A stretch of DNA of 64,000 bases from Neckera pumila (lineage: Eukaryota > Streptophyta > Bryopsida > Hypnales > Neckeraceae). The stretch spans positions 31,868,108 to 31,932,107 of the forward strand of contig OZ018408.1 of the NCBI GenBank assembly GCA_963969595.1, in the 5' to 3' direction. The position numbers were made by a program, and so were the translations under genes. This document shows positions 11,872 through 25,371 of the stretch, piece after piece; positions within the stretch are counted from its first letter, which is position 1, and each line of letters begins with the position of its first letter. The notes below the pieces were generated by a model. The model ran no database searches. It was given only the letters and a program-made list of their open reading frames with translations, and had not been told where the DNA came from.

Positions 11872-12418
11872 CCCCTAAACCGCCAAGGCCTTTTTTCTGC
11901 AAAAAAACACTCAAAACTACCATTTGTATAATAAAGAGTAAGAAAATTTGAAAATTGTTTTTTTTCACATCTAACCGTAGGATCCTACATCTAACTAGTA
12001 TGAGAATCCAAAAAAACATAATTTTCATTATTTAAAAAACTGTTAAGTAGAAGTAGGTACAAGATAGAACAAAAATCTAAAATATTAATATCATTTATAT
12101 GGAATTAAATAGCAGTAATCCCAAAGGTGAGATTGTTTTAGCAAAAAAACTAAACCACGTGGAACTTTTTTTTTTTTTAAATTGTAAAAATTGCATTCAA
12201 ACATGAATCCTATAAATTACTTTTTTCAAGAAGATGCTCTAAGTGCCCGAAAAACAAGATTGTATATAACTTTCTCATAAAAAAATCCAGATGAAACAAA
12301 TCAAAACTTTCCAGATAGACAAAAATATAATCTATGAGAAGAAAAAATTTGAAAAAAAAATTAAAATTTTTGCAATATTTTTTTTGCTGCCCCCGTCCCC
12401 TGTTTTGAGCTTATTTAT
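11872..12418. mobile_element. piggyBac-like non-autonomous element, truncated copy
   Basis: It starts CCCCTAAACCGCC after an ATAA that has probably replaced TTAA. It then follows the same interior as the copies at 7789-8961 (in reverse) and 60608-61516, including the stretch CTGTTTTGAGCTTATTT near its broken end. The far terminus is missing; similarity stops where a local duplication begins. Confidence 0.65.
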
Positions 12419-12480
12419 ACTCATAGATTTTTGTGATGGTAATATTGAAATGCTCATAGATTTTTGTAATGGTAATTTCG
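12419..12480. repeat. Short tandem duplication
   Basis: Two copies of about 30 bp of the type CTCATAGATTTTTGTGATGGTAAT lie at the breakpoint of the truncated piggyBac-like copy. Confidence 0.6.
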
Positions 12481-13377
12481 AATTTTTTTCTTCCAAAAGA
12501 AACTACACACGTACCTCTTTGAATTTTTTGAATGTAAGACCAATAGGAAAATGACACATGTACTCCTTCTACAAATTATTTGTAAGAGCTTTGCAATGAA
12601 TCAGAAAATGACACTTGTACCCCTTTCAATTCAGAAAACAACACTTTATGACACAACAATGTGCTCAAAAGAGGCAGTAACTGCCTTACTACAAAACCCC
12701 AAAAGGACTAGTGCATCATATGCATTTAACCCAAAGAAAATCACAAAGTAGCGTAGCAGTATACATTAGCATACCACCAGTGCATACTGAAATATATAGA
12801 GATCTCCCACAACTTGCCCAATGCAACAACTCTCGTACCATTTGATGGAGTGCAAAATTTCTAACATCTGTCTAGTTTGCACAAAGTTAGAGCAACCACT
12901 TCTGGCTCCTCTAGTAAGCAAATAAATATACAGTGTGTTATGGAACTGCATACAATACTAAAACCTTGCCTGTATTCATGCGAATAGCTCTACTTGAATC
13001 GGATCGGATTGTCTCACAACATGGCTCATCGCAGTCCAGAACGAGGCTGACCGTTCTGTATTTGGATACAATCACCACTGGCAGTATTTTCCATTTTTCC
13101 TCCAAATTGCAATCACTATTTGGTTGCACAGGACCATAAGGTTTGAAGAACATAAAAAGGCAAAAATGAAACCTATTTCTGGTTACAGGACTTGACGATT
13201 AAGGTGAAATCAGATGAGGCGAAACACTGTAACAACCGGCATGGAGAACCGGATCATCAATTATTTTACACTAGAAGCCGTTTCTTGGTTCTCAAGCACG
13301 GGAGTTCATAAAAGAATGGGCTACTCACCAAAGCAGATCAAGCAAGCCTGAAGTAAGAAATACACTACCACTGCTAT
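12481..13377. other. Downstream flank of the syntaxin gene
   Basis: No coding exon seen. Part of it probably holds the 3' UTR of the minus-strand syntaxin gene. Confidence 0.45.
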
Positions 13378-15713
13378 CTAAGCTACAAAAACAACAAAAA
13401 TCAATAGAAATGTGATCAAAACCATGAATATCTTGAGAATAAGCCATCGATTTGATGAGATGCTGTCAAGATACTTAAGAAGCTGATTTTGTGCTCCTTC
13501 AACGTTTGTAAGAGACTCATCCATATTTTCATCAATCCTGCACATTTTACGACCGACTGAGGTGAGTGGCAGGTGCATAGAACAGTTTCATGTCGAGAAG
13601 CGTTGATTAACAGCAAAACAGTATCAAATGATATTTCAAACTCAATTAACCTCTAAAACACAAAGGATGATTTGCTCATTTTTAATTGGTAAATAGAGCT
13701 ATGATGTCGAGCACCGGTAAAGCACATTCGTAGAACAGAGGGCAATCGAAGATAATAATCGCATTTAGGTCATAAATGAGAGAAAATTATGGACAAAGAT
13801 GATATGTATACATTATTTACCTGATAGCGACTTCCCCTTGCTCAGCAACCATAGTGGCCAACTGCGTAAAAATAGTACTCAGCTCCACGATGGTGGACTC
13901 CACATTTTGAAGAGCCTCTGCACGATTTTGCATATAACTATCCTGAACAGGAACCAGCTGTTGTTGCTGCACACGTCCTTGTGACTGAGAGCTATCTGAC
14001 CCATCCGCTTGATGCCGTCGCCGACTGTCATAAGCAACCAAAAAATATTGACAATGGTGAGAAAGAGAAGTTGATGCACCCTACAATAATTGCTGTAAGA
14101 AGAAGAAACATGTGAGCAAAAGCAGAAACAACAATAGCTAGCAGATTACAAAGGCTTTTCAACAGGGGACAATGTACTAAACGTTAGAAGACTAGTCTCT
14201 CAACATAAAATTGACACAAAATCGATCACACTTACAAGGAATTGGTCTACAGTTGAGCACACAAAAGCTGGGGAAACATGAACCAAACGGAACCACAATG
14301 ATTTTCTTTTACCTAGAACTGAAGAGCTCATTACTTCTTGCCGTCCCATTGCCCCAAGGTGGAAGAGCAACACTTGTACTTGGCGTGGAAGTAGGCGCAG
14401 TAGTTGCCAGAGGCCCCTGCCGAGCATAGGGATTAGTCTGTTTACTTGCAGTCGCCGTAAAGAGTTGCCGTCGATTGTCGTGTACCTTCAGATTCTGCAC
14501 GAGTTGGAAGTAATCAACTTAGGTCCTAAACACAATTATTAATAACATCTTCGTCTGCAACATTCAAATTGTACAACCTAGCTCAAATCTCAAGGTTCCT
14601 ATAGCTCTGTCCTCCAGTCCGGTCCTCTTCACCCAGTATTTGCCAACTCTATACTCCAATACATGAAATTAACAAAAATTAATTGCTGAATGGCATGTTA
14701 CTGACTCATCTATCGCTTACCTCGGTACGTAAAGTAAGTACATCCTTGAACTCCTTCGTGGTATTCATAAGCCGACTCTTAAGAGTATCTACCACTGTCG
14801 TAGAGTGTTCACTACTCTGCCTGGTTTGGTTCGCCCCGTCATTTCGCATTTCACAAATTTGTTGTAAATCAGATATGGCTGCGTTCAATGCTGTAATATC
14901 TTGTTTGACCACTGACGTGAGCTCCTGAATCTCAACTGCCGGATCATCAAACATCGATGTTCGCTTCGCCACTACATCACAAACAAAATCATTCGAAAAT
15001 GTCAAGAACTTCAAAATTCTGCAGAGACACTACCATAGCAACAAGCAAATTCGCCCAAAGATAATTTGAAACCAAACGACACTTTTCGTTGCCAGATTGC
15101 TCAGACCTCATCTGTAAGAAGACGTGAGCAAACAAAAGTTCATGATCCCGCCTCTTATGTAGCTACATCAATTATCACGACAATAGGAGAAGAAAGATCC
15201 TCACAACACAGACAACAAACAACAAACACCACAATCCAAGATCCAGGCCACACCTACCCTTGCCAAACTCCAAACCCTAGAACTGCTAATCTCAATCACT
15301 CCAATCTGCAAGCCACGACACCAGAGTGCTACAGCCACAGTCCAGAGTACGTATTGAACACACGATATATGAAATTAAAGAAACCAGAGTGTAGTGCCCC
15401 CGCGCCACTCACATTTCGCCAGCTTCGAAAGCTTCTGCGAAGTCTGGTGAATACTAAGCCCGATCTGCGACGCCCGCTTGGCAAACTCCGATTGCAACGA
15501 GTTGTTCCCCGTCGGCTGCTGCGGCAACAACCTCGCCGTCTCCGCAGCAGCAGCACCATGCCCGTTGGTCGCCGCCGAGTGACCGTTCAAGCCATTCGCG
15601 TAAGGCAGCGTCGTCGCGCCCTGCGTCTTCCTCAACCGGTCCACAATCGCATGAAACTCCGACGTCCGATCCCGACCGGAAGTCGACGGCAACGGCCCCA
15701 TAGCGATCGGCAT
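13378..15713 (-). CDS. SYP31: Qa-SNARE syntaxin of the SED5/Syntaxin-5 type (SYP3 group)
   Basis: This is a t-SNARE for vesicle fusion at the cis-Golgi and ER-Golgi interface. Five exons on the minus strand: 15413-15713, 14721-14971, 14313-14494, 13821-14024 and 13378-13537, all with GT/AG borders and matching phases. They total 1,098 nt and encode 365 residues. Near the N-terminus is GRDRTSEF, the DRTxEF peptide by which SED5-type syntaxins bind the SM protein Sly1. Exon 1 ends in IHQTSQKLSKLAK, continued by LAKRTSMFDDP in exon 2. The SNARE helix in exons 4-5 has the QGE zero-layer glutamine (MVAEQGEVAIR), followed by SSNRWLILK and a hydrophobic C-terminal anchor ending FVVFVA. The first Met (15713) gives an extension MPIAMGPLPS before the Sly1 peptide; the second Met is four codons in. 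A glutamine run (VQQQQLVP) precedes the SNARE motif, as in plant relatives. Confidence 0.93.
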
Positions 15714-16330
15714 CCCTCTCCTCGATCAAACCCTCTCTACTCACCACTCCTCCCTCCCAACTCCTAAAGCTACAAAAAACTTCCTCTCCCAAACCCTACC
15801 ACCACCACCAGATCTACTCAAACCTCGGCACTCCCACAAGAAAAACGCACACAACAGTCATCACAAGCGCAGCGGGAGAGTGCCGCCAAACGCGCTTTCG
15901 AAGCGGAAGCGCACCGTCAGTGCGCAAACGGAGACGACGATCGATGTGAGATTTGGACACTGTTTGTGTGTGGCCCTCACTAGGGTTTGATACAAACGGA
16001 GAGTTGGGTTCTGTGAGAAACAGAGACGGAAGCTTGGTTCTGAGTTCTGAGCTATGGCAGCAATAATGGCACTACGTTAATGTCGCGCATCTGTCCGGGG
16101 AAACACACTTTTTGGTGTGAAGTGGAGTTGGTGACGAGAAGAGAAGGCTTGGTTGGCCCCATGAGAGGACCGGTGCTTGCCGGAGGACGCTGCTTTGGTG
16201 ACGGACTGCCGGACGGAACACGGTAATCTACCGTCGCACGTTCGTCCCCTGAAAATTTTACTCCCAAATGATCGTCCGGTTCCCATTAATTTTTTTATCC
16301 CCAAAATGACCTTAATTAATTTTTTAATCT
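15714..16330 (-). promoter_or_regulatory. Upstream region of the syntaxin gene (promoter / 5' UTR side)
   Basis: This GC-richer stretch precedes the start codon and contains repeated AAACCCTA-like motifs (for example near 15795 and 15981 on either strand). I could not fix a transcription start. Confidence 0.35.
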
Positions 16331-18096
16331 TCAAATCACCCCCAAAACGCCCTATCTATAGTGCCTTTCAATGTTTCTCTATAGAGCATTTAATTCAAAT
16401 CCAAATTGATTTTTTTAATAGGTTGTGTGCAATCTAATCATCAAATTGTCTTCTTCCTAAATCTATGTTTAGGTCCTACCCTTGCAAAAAGTGTGGATCA
16501 AAGTAAAATTTGCATCACTAGCTGTTGGTTTATATTTGATCCTTCTTTTTGGAAAGATGGGACTCATTTAGGAAGACACAACTTAATGTGATTTTTAGAT
16601 TGCATGCAACTTACTATGTCTTCTTGTCAATCCAAAAAAATCAAATGGGATTAAAATTCAATGCTTTTGAAGTAATATATTTTGGAAGACGCACCACATA
16701 AACAAAGGTTTTAGGTTACTTTAAGATTAGCATCTAACATTTATGCCCTAAAGACTAAAAAGACAGATAAATGACCATCAAGTCGAATGCTAGAATCTTT
16801 TTGCTTATGTATATTTCATTTTATGACTATTTAGTCTTAAAACTTTTATATTTATTTTTTAGAGATGAAAAAAACTTGCCTTTGATTAGTTGTAAAAAAT
16901 TCATAATTTTCTTTGTTAGTATTTGAAATGTGAATTTTTAAAATAGAAAATAGAAAATAAAAAAATCATATCAAATACAAAATATTCTCAAAAAATCTGA
17001 AAATCTCTACATAGGTGTATTTTATAGTGAATTTCTTTTACATATGATAATTGGGGTTCCCTTACAATGTTATTGATTCATATGTGTTTCATTTATTTTT
17101 GGAATAATGAATTTCAGTTGAAGAAGAATGCAATGAAATCACCTTTTTTTTGGTCTATAATGTATAATTTTTCATTTTTGTGTAATAATATATACGAAAT
17201 ATATTTTGAGCATATGGAAACAACATGCTCCTAATAAACTTTGAAGCATTTTAGATGAAAATTTTAGGCGATTTTCTTGTATTTAGCCCGATATCTTAAT
17301 TGAAACACCATGTTCTCTATGATTTGTTTCATCTATAAACAATTATTGATTAGTGGATGATTTTGCAAGGGCTTGCTAGATGAAAAAAAACAATTTTTCA
17401 TGCCTTTTTGTGGTGGGTGATTGAACACAAATTTTGAGAATGATGTTGAATATTAGAAATAATTATAAAGTTATGTCAATACTTATTCTAGAAAGCAATG
17501 TCGAGATTCTTTCAACACTTATTCTAGAATGCATTTGAATTCTTACACTACCAGAATGTTTTTAGGAATGGCAACAAGGCATTGCTTATTCTACTTCCTT
17601 GTTTTGAAATGGCAACAGAGCATGATGCATCCAATCTAATCATGTTGAGTTGGCTTCTTCCGAAATGGAGGATTTGGTCCCATCTTTGCTAAAGAGGGGA
17701 TCAAACTCAAATTTGCAACAATTGAAGTTATCTTTGAAAATATTTATAATTTTAGTAGCAAAATTAGCCAAAAATAAAATATGGAAGGATCTAAAAAAAT
17801 TATGAAGAAAAAATCTATATTTTAGGTGCCTTTCAATGATAGATCATGATATTCATTAAAACATAATTATATGAAATCATCAAAAATTGAATGAGTCAAG
17901 TTCAAACATACTGATGAAAAATGGTTTCTATCCAAAAATGGATATAAGATGGATTTCATTGTCACCATCATTCTATTTTTTGGGGGTCAGATTTTTTCTA
18001 GAATTATCCTCATTTTGACATTGTCACGAATCGTGAGCAAACAAGAACAAGCAAGCTAGACTTAGGAATACAATGGGCTTTGCTCTGTGTAGGCTA
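16331..18096. other. Gene-free AT-rich stretch
   Basis: Short AT-rich frames only. A small local duplication of an 'ACTTATTCTAGAA' motif occurs near 17480-17530. Confidence 0.5.
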
Positions 18097-18268
18097 TATG
18101 TCTTCCTCTCTAAAGACATGGTGCCTAGTTAAGAGGTGAATGCCATCTTTATTTGTAGAAGCTAGAAGAGGGAGAGACTATATGTCTTTCTTTTTGGAGA
18201 CATGGGGGAAATGGTGCCTAGTCAAGAAGTGAATGCCATATTCACTTATAGAAGTTGGAAGAGGGGGA
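18097..18268. repeat. Tandem duplication of about 85 bp
   Basis: Two diverged units lie side by side. Each runs from ATATGTCTT through GACATGG, GGTGCCTAGT and GTGAATGCCAT to GAAGAGGG. Non-coding. Confidence 0.6.
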
Positions 18269-20127
18269 GTTAATTGTCTATTTCTAATCTTGGCTGGCAA
18301 GTGAAAGCACATGCAACTATGGAAAATAATTGATAGAAACAATTGATATCCATTAAGATTGGGGTTACAAATAATGTTGGGGTTTCCTAAGAGCATCGCC
18401 ACTGTAGGATGGTGAAATTCCAACAAAAAAGTGACAATGATAGGCTTGGTGGTTGCTAACAATGCCTAAGGAGAGAAAATCCACAACATGGACTAGGACC
18501 CAAATGGATAAGCAAGCTAATCAACATAGTCAACATTGAATTCAATGATTTGAATTTAGACTATTGGCTAATTGCATTGAATTCCAATACTCATTATAAA
18601 AGTGACAAGTATTTTAGGTAGAGCACCAAGAAATTCAATGCAACTCAATAAACTCCGGGCTCCACAAAAATTCCCCGCCCACATGAAGCTAGTGTACCCC
18701 TACACAATGCCCGGTGTTCAAAAACTCTTGCACAAAGCCATGGTGGAAGGTCTCAACCCTTGCCAAAACCACCCTGGCCGATGATAGGGAGTTGGGGTCG
18801 GGATGTTCAAAGTAGTTAAATTTACAGTAGAGCCACAGTGGGGTGCCTTGGCTCCCAGCCCTTGCCAAAACAAGCAGTTTAATATACGGTAGACGCAAAT
18901 AGGATGCATAGAAATTGACTTCAAACGGTCACTAAGATACTCAACAAGGAGAATACTAGAACCGTACCCTCAATGAAGCCCATCTTTGCAGAGGCAACCA
19001 AGCATCTGCTAAGAACTCACTAGTATTATTGGCCACAAAGTCACAAATAGTATCGAGTAACCTTATATAGTGAAAAGGCCAGATGGTGTGAGTGCATGTG
19101 GCAGACGGAGCTATTTAACGACCTAAAGCTAATACTCCGTGTAATATTGCCACCAATGTGGTGGAACTGGAAAACTCAGTAATTTAAGTATTATATTCTG
19201 AACGGTCTGTGTGACTATAAAAAGGGGTAATACTCAAAACCTCAATGCAAAACTACTCAATTGTACCTGCGACCTTTCCATCAGCACACCAAAGCTCGCT
19301 GAATGCGAAAAAGACAACCCTCCGTGGCAGGGATTGGCACATACCGATTGGCTTAGTCTCATTCCTCTTCCGTTGTACAAACCAATAGAACATCGAGCAG
19401 ACACAGGAGTGGGCAATTTTCCTGAAGAAAAACATCATCAAAAGCATCACATTCTGTCAACTCCATCCACAATCACGAGCCCCAACCAAGAAACCTAAAG
19501 TAGAAAGCTAAGTTAGACCCCGCCCCAACCAAGCAGTGCCAATTAACTAACTGGAACTCGTTACAGAAGGCCCCCACCGCTCACATTCTGTCAAGTAATA
19601 AATTGGTACTAACTTGGGAATTTACATTCATTTTCACCGATCAACTTAATTCCTCGATTTTGGACAAGTTGGTTTACTGCCAATACCAACAGTTAGAAAG
19701 GCTAAATCTGCCCACACCAAGCAAATAGCAGCAAGTAGCAAACTTCAAAGCCCAACTCCCCATTAGCTAACTTGCAAGTGTGAGCAAACAACTTGTTAGA
19801 TAACTTCCAACTAATTAATGGACCTTAGAATCCCAGTTAGCAAATTGGCACTACTTGGTTGGTACGGGCAGGACCTTATTACAATGCTGCCCGAATTAAA
19901 CTTGGCAGGAAGCACATGCGGCAATAGTGAGCATGTACATATAAGCAGTGCGACGATCAGGTGGAGAACATTTCAAATTTTTGTGAGAAACTCTAGCAGA
20001 GTTTATATTTAGAGACTCTTCGCAAATCGGCCCAAATAGTATAAATTCTGATCATAAACAGGAAAAGCTTCACAAAACGATACATGTTTTTCTACAAGTA
20101 CAAGAGTCTTGGGTCCAGTGCTTATTC
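18269..20127. other. Gene-free stretch downstream of the DHQD/SDH gene
   Basis: It contains two direct copies of CCCTTGCCAAAAC about 100 bp apart (near 18756 and 18859). No exon or RNA gene recognised. Confidence 0.45.
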
Positions 20128-23100
20128 TCAACCTTTGTGAGCAACGGGTGGCTTTGAAAGTACATCCCGCATAGGACCTTCTGGTGCTGCATACAAGAAA
20201 CAATCACAGTTTTGTCATCACAAGTGCACATAAATTATCATAGCCATCGACTCAAGCAGAAACTCGGTCCAGAGCTGCAAATAAATTCCTAGTAGAAAAA
20301 AAGGTGCATACTTAAGAATAAAATCATATTGTTGACAAACAGGATACCACCATCCTCTAGATGGACAAAAACATCATATAACAACAGCCGAAGCATACAA
20401 AAGATAGAATGCTGCTGCTTACGAGGGAGGCCTGTGAAGAGTTTGAACTGAGCAAAGGCTTGTCTGTAAAACATTTCCTCCCCACTCACAGTAACTGCGC
20501 CAATCTCCTTTGCATCCTTCAAGAGCTGGGTCTCCTTTGGTGTATACACGGCATCAAACACCAAAGAATACGCACTCAACGCATCCTAAGCACAGTTGCA
20601 CCAGATTCTTGTGAGGCACTACAATTTTAAAAAGTTAATCCAACGTTGCTGTAGTACATGAGCAAAAAAGGAGATGTAGGGATTGTTCAAAAATGGCTCC
20701 ACAGGGAGAGACTAAGTGATGGTCCAAAACCGGCGAAAGCTCTGTGACCCAATAATAATGAGGCAAGTCCAAGAAGCAACAGAAGCATGGTGAGGCCGAT
20801 CATTCCAAAGAAAAAATTAATTGTGTTTAACAGACGTGTGACAATCAGAATAAATAGGGGCATGTGGCAATTCGACATTGGCACTTGAGGTAGACACTTG
20901 CAACTAGCGGCTTGTTTCATTTATTTTCTGCTCAGTCCTGATTTCTCTATTATGTTTGATCACAATTCAGATGCGCAATGCTCGAAAGATTCAACCACCT
21001 CCTAATCGAAATCTAATATTGAATCCAGAGAACTCCAGAGAAAACTAAGATTTAAATAGAAAGTACCAAACGTGAGAACCAACCTTAGCAATCGGAGACT
21101 TCGTAATTTCTGGCTGCATCCCAATAGAGGTACTATTGGCAAGTACCATTCCCGTTTCGGGACGGAACTCTGACAGCTTGTCAAGTTCTATTGCCTCCCC
21201 GCCGACCAACTCTGCTAGTGCCTTCGCTCGCCCTAAAATGGTACACTTTAGTTCATTAGTACACATTCTAAACAACTTTAGTTTAAATTTAAAAATAATT
21301 CACATTCAAGAATTCTAAACAACATTACTTCCGGAATGCAGAATATAAGCAATGCGGAGTGCAGATTCTTTAGCGCGGGTACCAAAATTGCGGTTGGCAA
21401 CGACAACGCGAGCAAGTCTTTCTTTAGCTCCATAAGCCAAGGCTTTGCCAGCCCCACCAGCTCCAATAACCACAAACAGCTTATCTTTCAATGGAGTTTC
21501 AGTGGTCGTCGCAAGCCCTGCAGGTCGACGGGCTCTCCTTAGCAAATTGAACGATCGTAGATTTTAGCATCTTTCAGGATTTGAAATACCAACGTAATTC
21601 TACTATGGTCAAAACTTCAGATAGAGTATCCTGCTTTTGAAGAACAGAAGCGGTTTACACATTCACTTGAAGCGAGAGATTACAAATTCATTTGGGCTGA
21701 GGAATTTGATGAAAGAATCTCAAAGAATGGCCTTTTAATCCGGAAATGTGCAAGCTGAAAATAGGAAGTTCCCTTTGGAAGGTTATGCTCAATCATTGTA
21801 AATATCAATTACTCAAAAATGAGGGCATGAATTCATTCTATTCGTACATTTTGCTACCTGCCCTGAAGCTTCCTAACGTTTTATTTCAACTCCTATACGT
21901 ATGGAAGTGGCCAATTTTGACTGTTTGGGCACTCAGGACAATAGTGCTGTGCATGAAATTTCGATTGGACGCAGTACGAGGATATAGAGGTCTTCATACC
22001 TGAAAGACGAAGCCCATCCTCGATGGCTGAGAGGGCACCATAACAATCAGTATTATAGCCCTGCAACTGTCCATCCTTGCCTCGAACAACCGTATTCACT
22101 GCTCCAATTCCCTGGAGGATTTGCAAAGTCGCAAATTGAGTTCATCTCTCAGAGGACTATCAAGAGCCCTCAGCGTAATTCCTTGATTGAAGTACGCTTG
22201 AAATACCTACCTGTGTAACGTTATCAACTTCGTCGCTCAACCTAAGAGCATCTTCCTTGTACGGTATAGTAACACTGCCATATTCGATTCAAAAATCGGT
22301 GAGTAAAACTTGGTGCACCCCACCCGCAGTTGCACTACATGGAAGGAAAGAGACCCATCACTTTCAAGTGAAGCATAAGGTGCACGTTCAGTGCCAAGCA
22401 AAAACTGAGCAGTAGAAACGTATGAAACCTATACCTATTGTTCTCATCTGTTGAGTGGTTTCCATTCTTAGAATGGAATGTTTTATTTATAGATCTTGTC
22501 TCTGTTGTCGAGAAGATTAGAAGACACTAGCATATGTATAGTTTGCATATCCTACAAACTTGTTACGAATTGTTGGATTTTGAAGTAGTACAGTTCCAAC
22601 ACCAAGCTAGACTAACCTTGAACCATAAGTATTGCGTCAACAAGGTATCAAATGAAAGCATCTTTGACTGTGGATAGGTCAAATTAGTACCTGAAACCAC
22701 GAAAATCAGAATCGCTATACACGCTCATGAATTTGTTGAAGTCGTCCACAAGCAAGGGCAGATAAACGTAATTAAGATTGAGGTCTGTAAAACCTTTGTT
22801 ATGCAAAATTGGGCCCTTACTGTGATACACTGGCTTGCCAATCACTCCACAGACTATGGTATCTCGATTCATGGACTTCACCCTGTCATTCCGATGTTCA
22901 AATTAGAATATCTGAATAAAGTTTAAAACTCTTCTGGCAAAACCATATGATACTTTTGGAGCTTTTAAAATGCAGACAAACTGAACCGGGAGGATATAAA
23001 GCAGTAAGCAGTACCTGTACACTTCAATCAGATCCTGCACAGTGGGCTGTCCAGGTGCGGATTCTTGACCTTTACTCAATGCTCCAAACGTCAAGTACCC

Positions 23101-25324
23101 ACCAAACTTGGGAGCCAGTAGACGAGAGATCATTCCCGTCTGACCCATTGATAATCCTATCGTTGGCCTCTGCGGTGACACATAACGTGAGCTCTTGCCG
23201 TAGAACACCCAACATCACAAAAGATCCTCCCATTACATCGACAAAGTTGTTAATATTAAGTTCACAGGCATCAATCAAATTCATTTAGTCCTTATGTTGA
23301 GTGAACGTTAGGGCAATGTAAATGAAATGAACTCAATGTCAGTGTGGAACTTTTGTCACTGATATTAACTTCGTATTACAGTGATAGTTATTAATTAAAT
23401 TTAACTTTAAAGGTCCAAGGATTGATGGGATTAAAATGATCAATTCAGTTGTTGATCATACTGTAAGAAGATAATTCAAGTGGGGACCGATTTTACATCA
23501 CTATAACCAGATAGTGAAGAACACCACAGGTGTTGGTGAGAAGTAAGTAAAATTGGACAAAAGAAAGTTCCCATATGACCTACTCAAAAAATGCTAAAAA
23601 AAACACATGAGGTTCAGTTTCGGTTACTTGGTCCTTTCGAGGCTAACACTAAATCAATATTCAGTTGACATTTATTTGACATTATCTGAATATGGAACTG
23701 ATGATATGTTAAATTAACATTAACTTGCCATTTTTCGAATTAATAGGGGATAAACGACTCTTGAGACGACAGACTAGCAGCCACAGGTGCGCAAACCATC
23801 TGCATGAAGTTAAGCTTGTAACCTCTCGAATTGCGATGTGTTGATTAAAAAAAGGGCATAACTTACTGTCGCTCTAGAAAGGAAGTGAAAGACTCGTGAA
23901 ACATCGGTGATGTCTTCAGCAGTGGTGACGTATTTCACAATGTCACCACCTGCAGCCCACATTTCTTCTACGGTGCTGTCCATTTCCTCTTGCGTGGGGG
24001 TAAATTCCCAATTATGATTTGACACAATGATCTTCGTTGAAGACTTCGCACTGCTGCCCCTCAACTCTTTAATAAACTCTTTAGCCACCTATAGTATGCA
24101 CATCACAAAGAGAGCACAATTAGCTAACAGCCTGTAAACCAGCCTAGTTCTAACATCTCAAAGATTCACTACTAGATTCGGAAAGTCATCAATATTAAGC
24201 TAAAAGTTAATTTAATACAACATAATTTCCAAAGTTATGTAATGCTAAAATACTGTCAACTTAACAACATATGCATTATCCTAACATTACATAAATTTAA
24301 GATTGGCATATTAACACCGTTTGCACTACAGTAGCCTAACCTCAACACTGGCTCAACACACGGACAATAAACCTAAAGGTATGTTCACACTTAAAAGCGG
24401 TGTTAGTTCAGACTAATTTTACCAAGGGTCCTAAGATGAACTTAGGTAACCCTTTGGACTATCTTCACTTTCTTAACACCACTTCTAAACAACAAGTGCG
24501 AACGTCACTTAATTAATGCCTACTAAAGCTTAACATCAAATACTTGTCAATCTAACCACATGGTGAAAAACTTCACCTAAGGACGTCCACAGCACACACC
24601 TTAAGCTCGACGTCAATGTAGTCCGCTCCGAGGTCGTAGGCAGTTCGCAAGAGAGCTTGCCTTGCTTCTTCATCACCCTCGAACAATCCACCTTCCCATT
24701 TTGCCCTGCAATTCAATCAACAATCAGATCGATAACCATGCTCATACTCGATAAAATGGCAGATTTCAAGTGTGCTCGTCAAAATGTGAAACTCAAAAGC
24801 TCAGAACTCTGGAAACCAGTACTTTCAAGCACCTAGAGCTCTGAACCTTGGGTTTTCAAGTGCTCAGGTAAATTTCGAGGTAGCCAAGTGAAACCTTGAG
24901 ACCTAAGGAAGACTACAAATATGAAATTCAATAGGGCTTCAGTTTCCGGTTAAGCAACTCAAACGGCTCCAATTTCCATTCGGGAAACTCAGAACTGCTC
25001 CGGTTCCTCCAAACTCATCCTTCCTATGCCCGAAATTTAGTGAAATGAAGGCCGTTCCACAAATATGGAGATAAATGTGATTCAAAACTGACATCCACCA
25101 TCAAGATTGACAGGACTGTACCGCGGTGTCACAATAACAGGCAAGGGCCTGTTTTTCAACAGAACAGCAAGGTCCAATTCGGGATTGAAACCGATGATAT
25201 GATCCACTCGCAATTCCGCGATATCTGCTCCGCTGTCTTTCGCCAATTGCATCTGGAACAGCATTTCCTTCATCGTCGTCGCAATCAATGGAGCGCATAT
25301 GAGACATTGCTGTGAACGCTCCAT
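20128..25324 (-). CDS. Bifunctional 3-dehydroquinate dehydratase / shikimate dehydrogenase
   Basis: It catalyses the third and fourth steps of the shikimate pathway (dehydroquinate to dehydroshikimate to shikimate, NADPH-dependent). Eleven exons: 25122-25324, 24600-24705, 23867-24088, 23015-23169, 22691-22882, 22211-22274, 22000-22111, 21383-21517 (acceptor could also be at 21532), 21084-21232, 20423-20585 and 20128-20186. They total 1,560 nt in frame, 519 residues. Dehydratase half: ELRVD, the histidine of VSNHNWEFTP and the Schiff-base lysine of DIVKYVTTAEDITD. Dehydrogenase half: GVIGKPVYHSKGP, TIPYKE with its lysine, GAVNT, GYNTDC, the NADP loop VVIGAGGAGKA followed by ANR, and RQAFAQF. 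Odd points: the first serine of the plant SxS shikimate-binding motif is tyrosine here (VYHS), and from the Met at 25324 the protein begins directly in the dehydratase domain with no plastid transit peptide. An in-frame Met 90 bases upstream only adds a GAGA-coded RE-rich stretch. Introns 2 and 7-10 are long. Confidence 0.95.
24381..24504. mobile_element. MITE family C, copy 1 (in a DHQD/SDH intron)
   Basis: Imperfect inverted ends: ATGTTCACACTTAAAAGCGG on the left, and ACGTTCGCACTTGTTG then GTGGTGTTAAG read back from the right. A related element lies in an intron of the P-II gene (53956-54068). No target duplication is clear. Confidence 0.5.
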
Positions 25325-25339
25325 CCCTGCCTTAATTCT

Positions 25340-25371
25340 CTTCCTCTCTCTCTCTCTCTCTCTCTCGTGTC
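25340..25371. repeat. (CT)n / GAGA microsatellite in the 5' leader
   Basis: A run of CT dinucleotides lies just upstream of the DHQD/SDH start. Such tracts are common in plant 5' leaders. It would encode an RE repeat if the upstream Met were used, which I consider unlikely. Confidence 0.8.
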
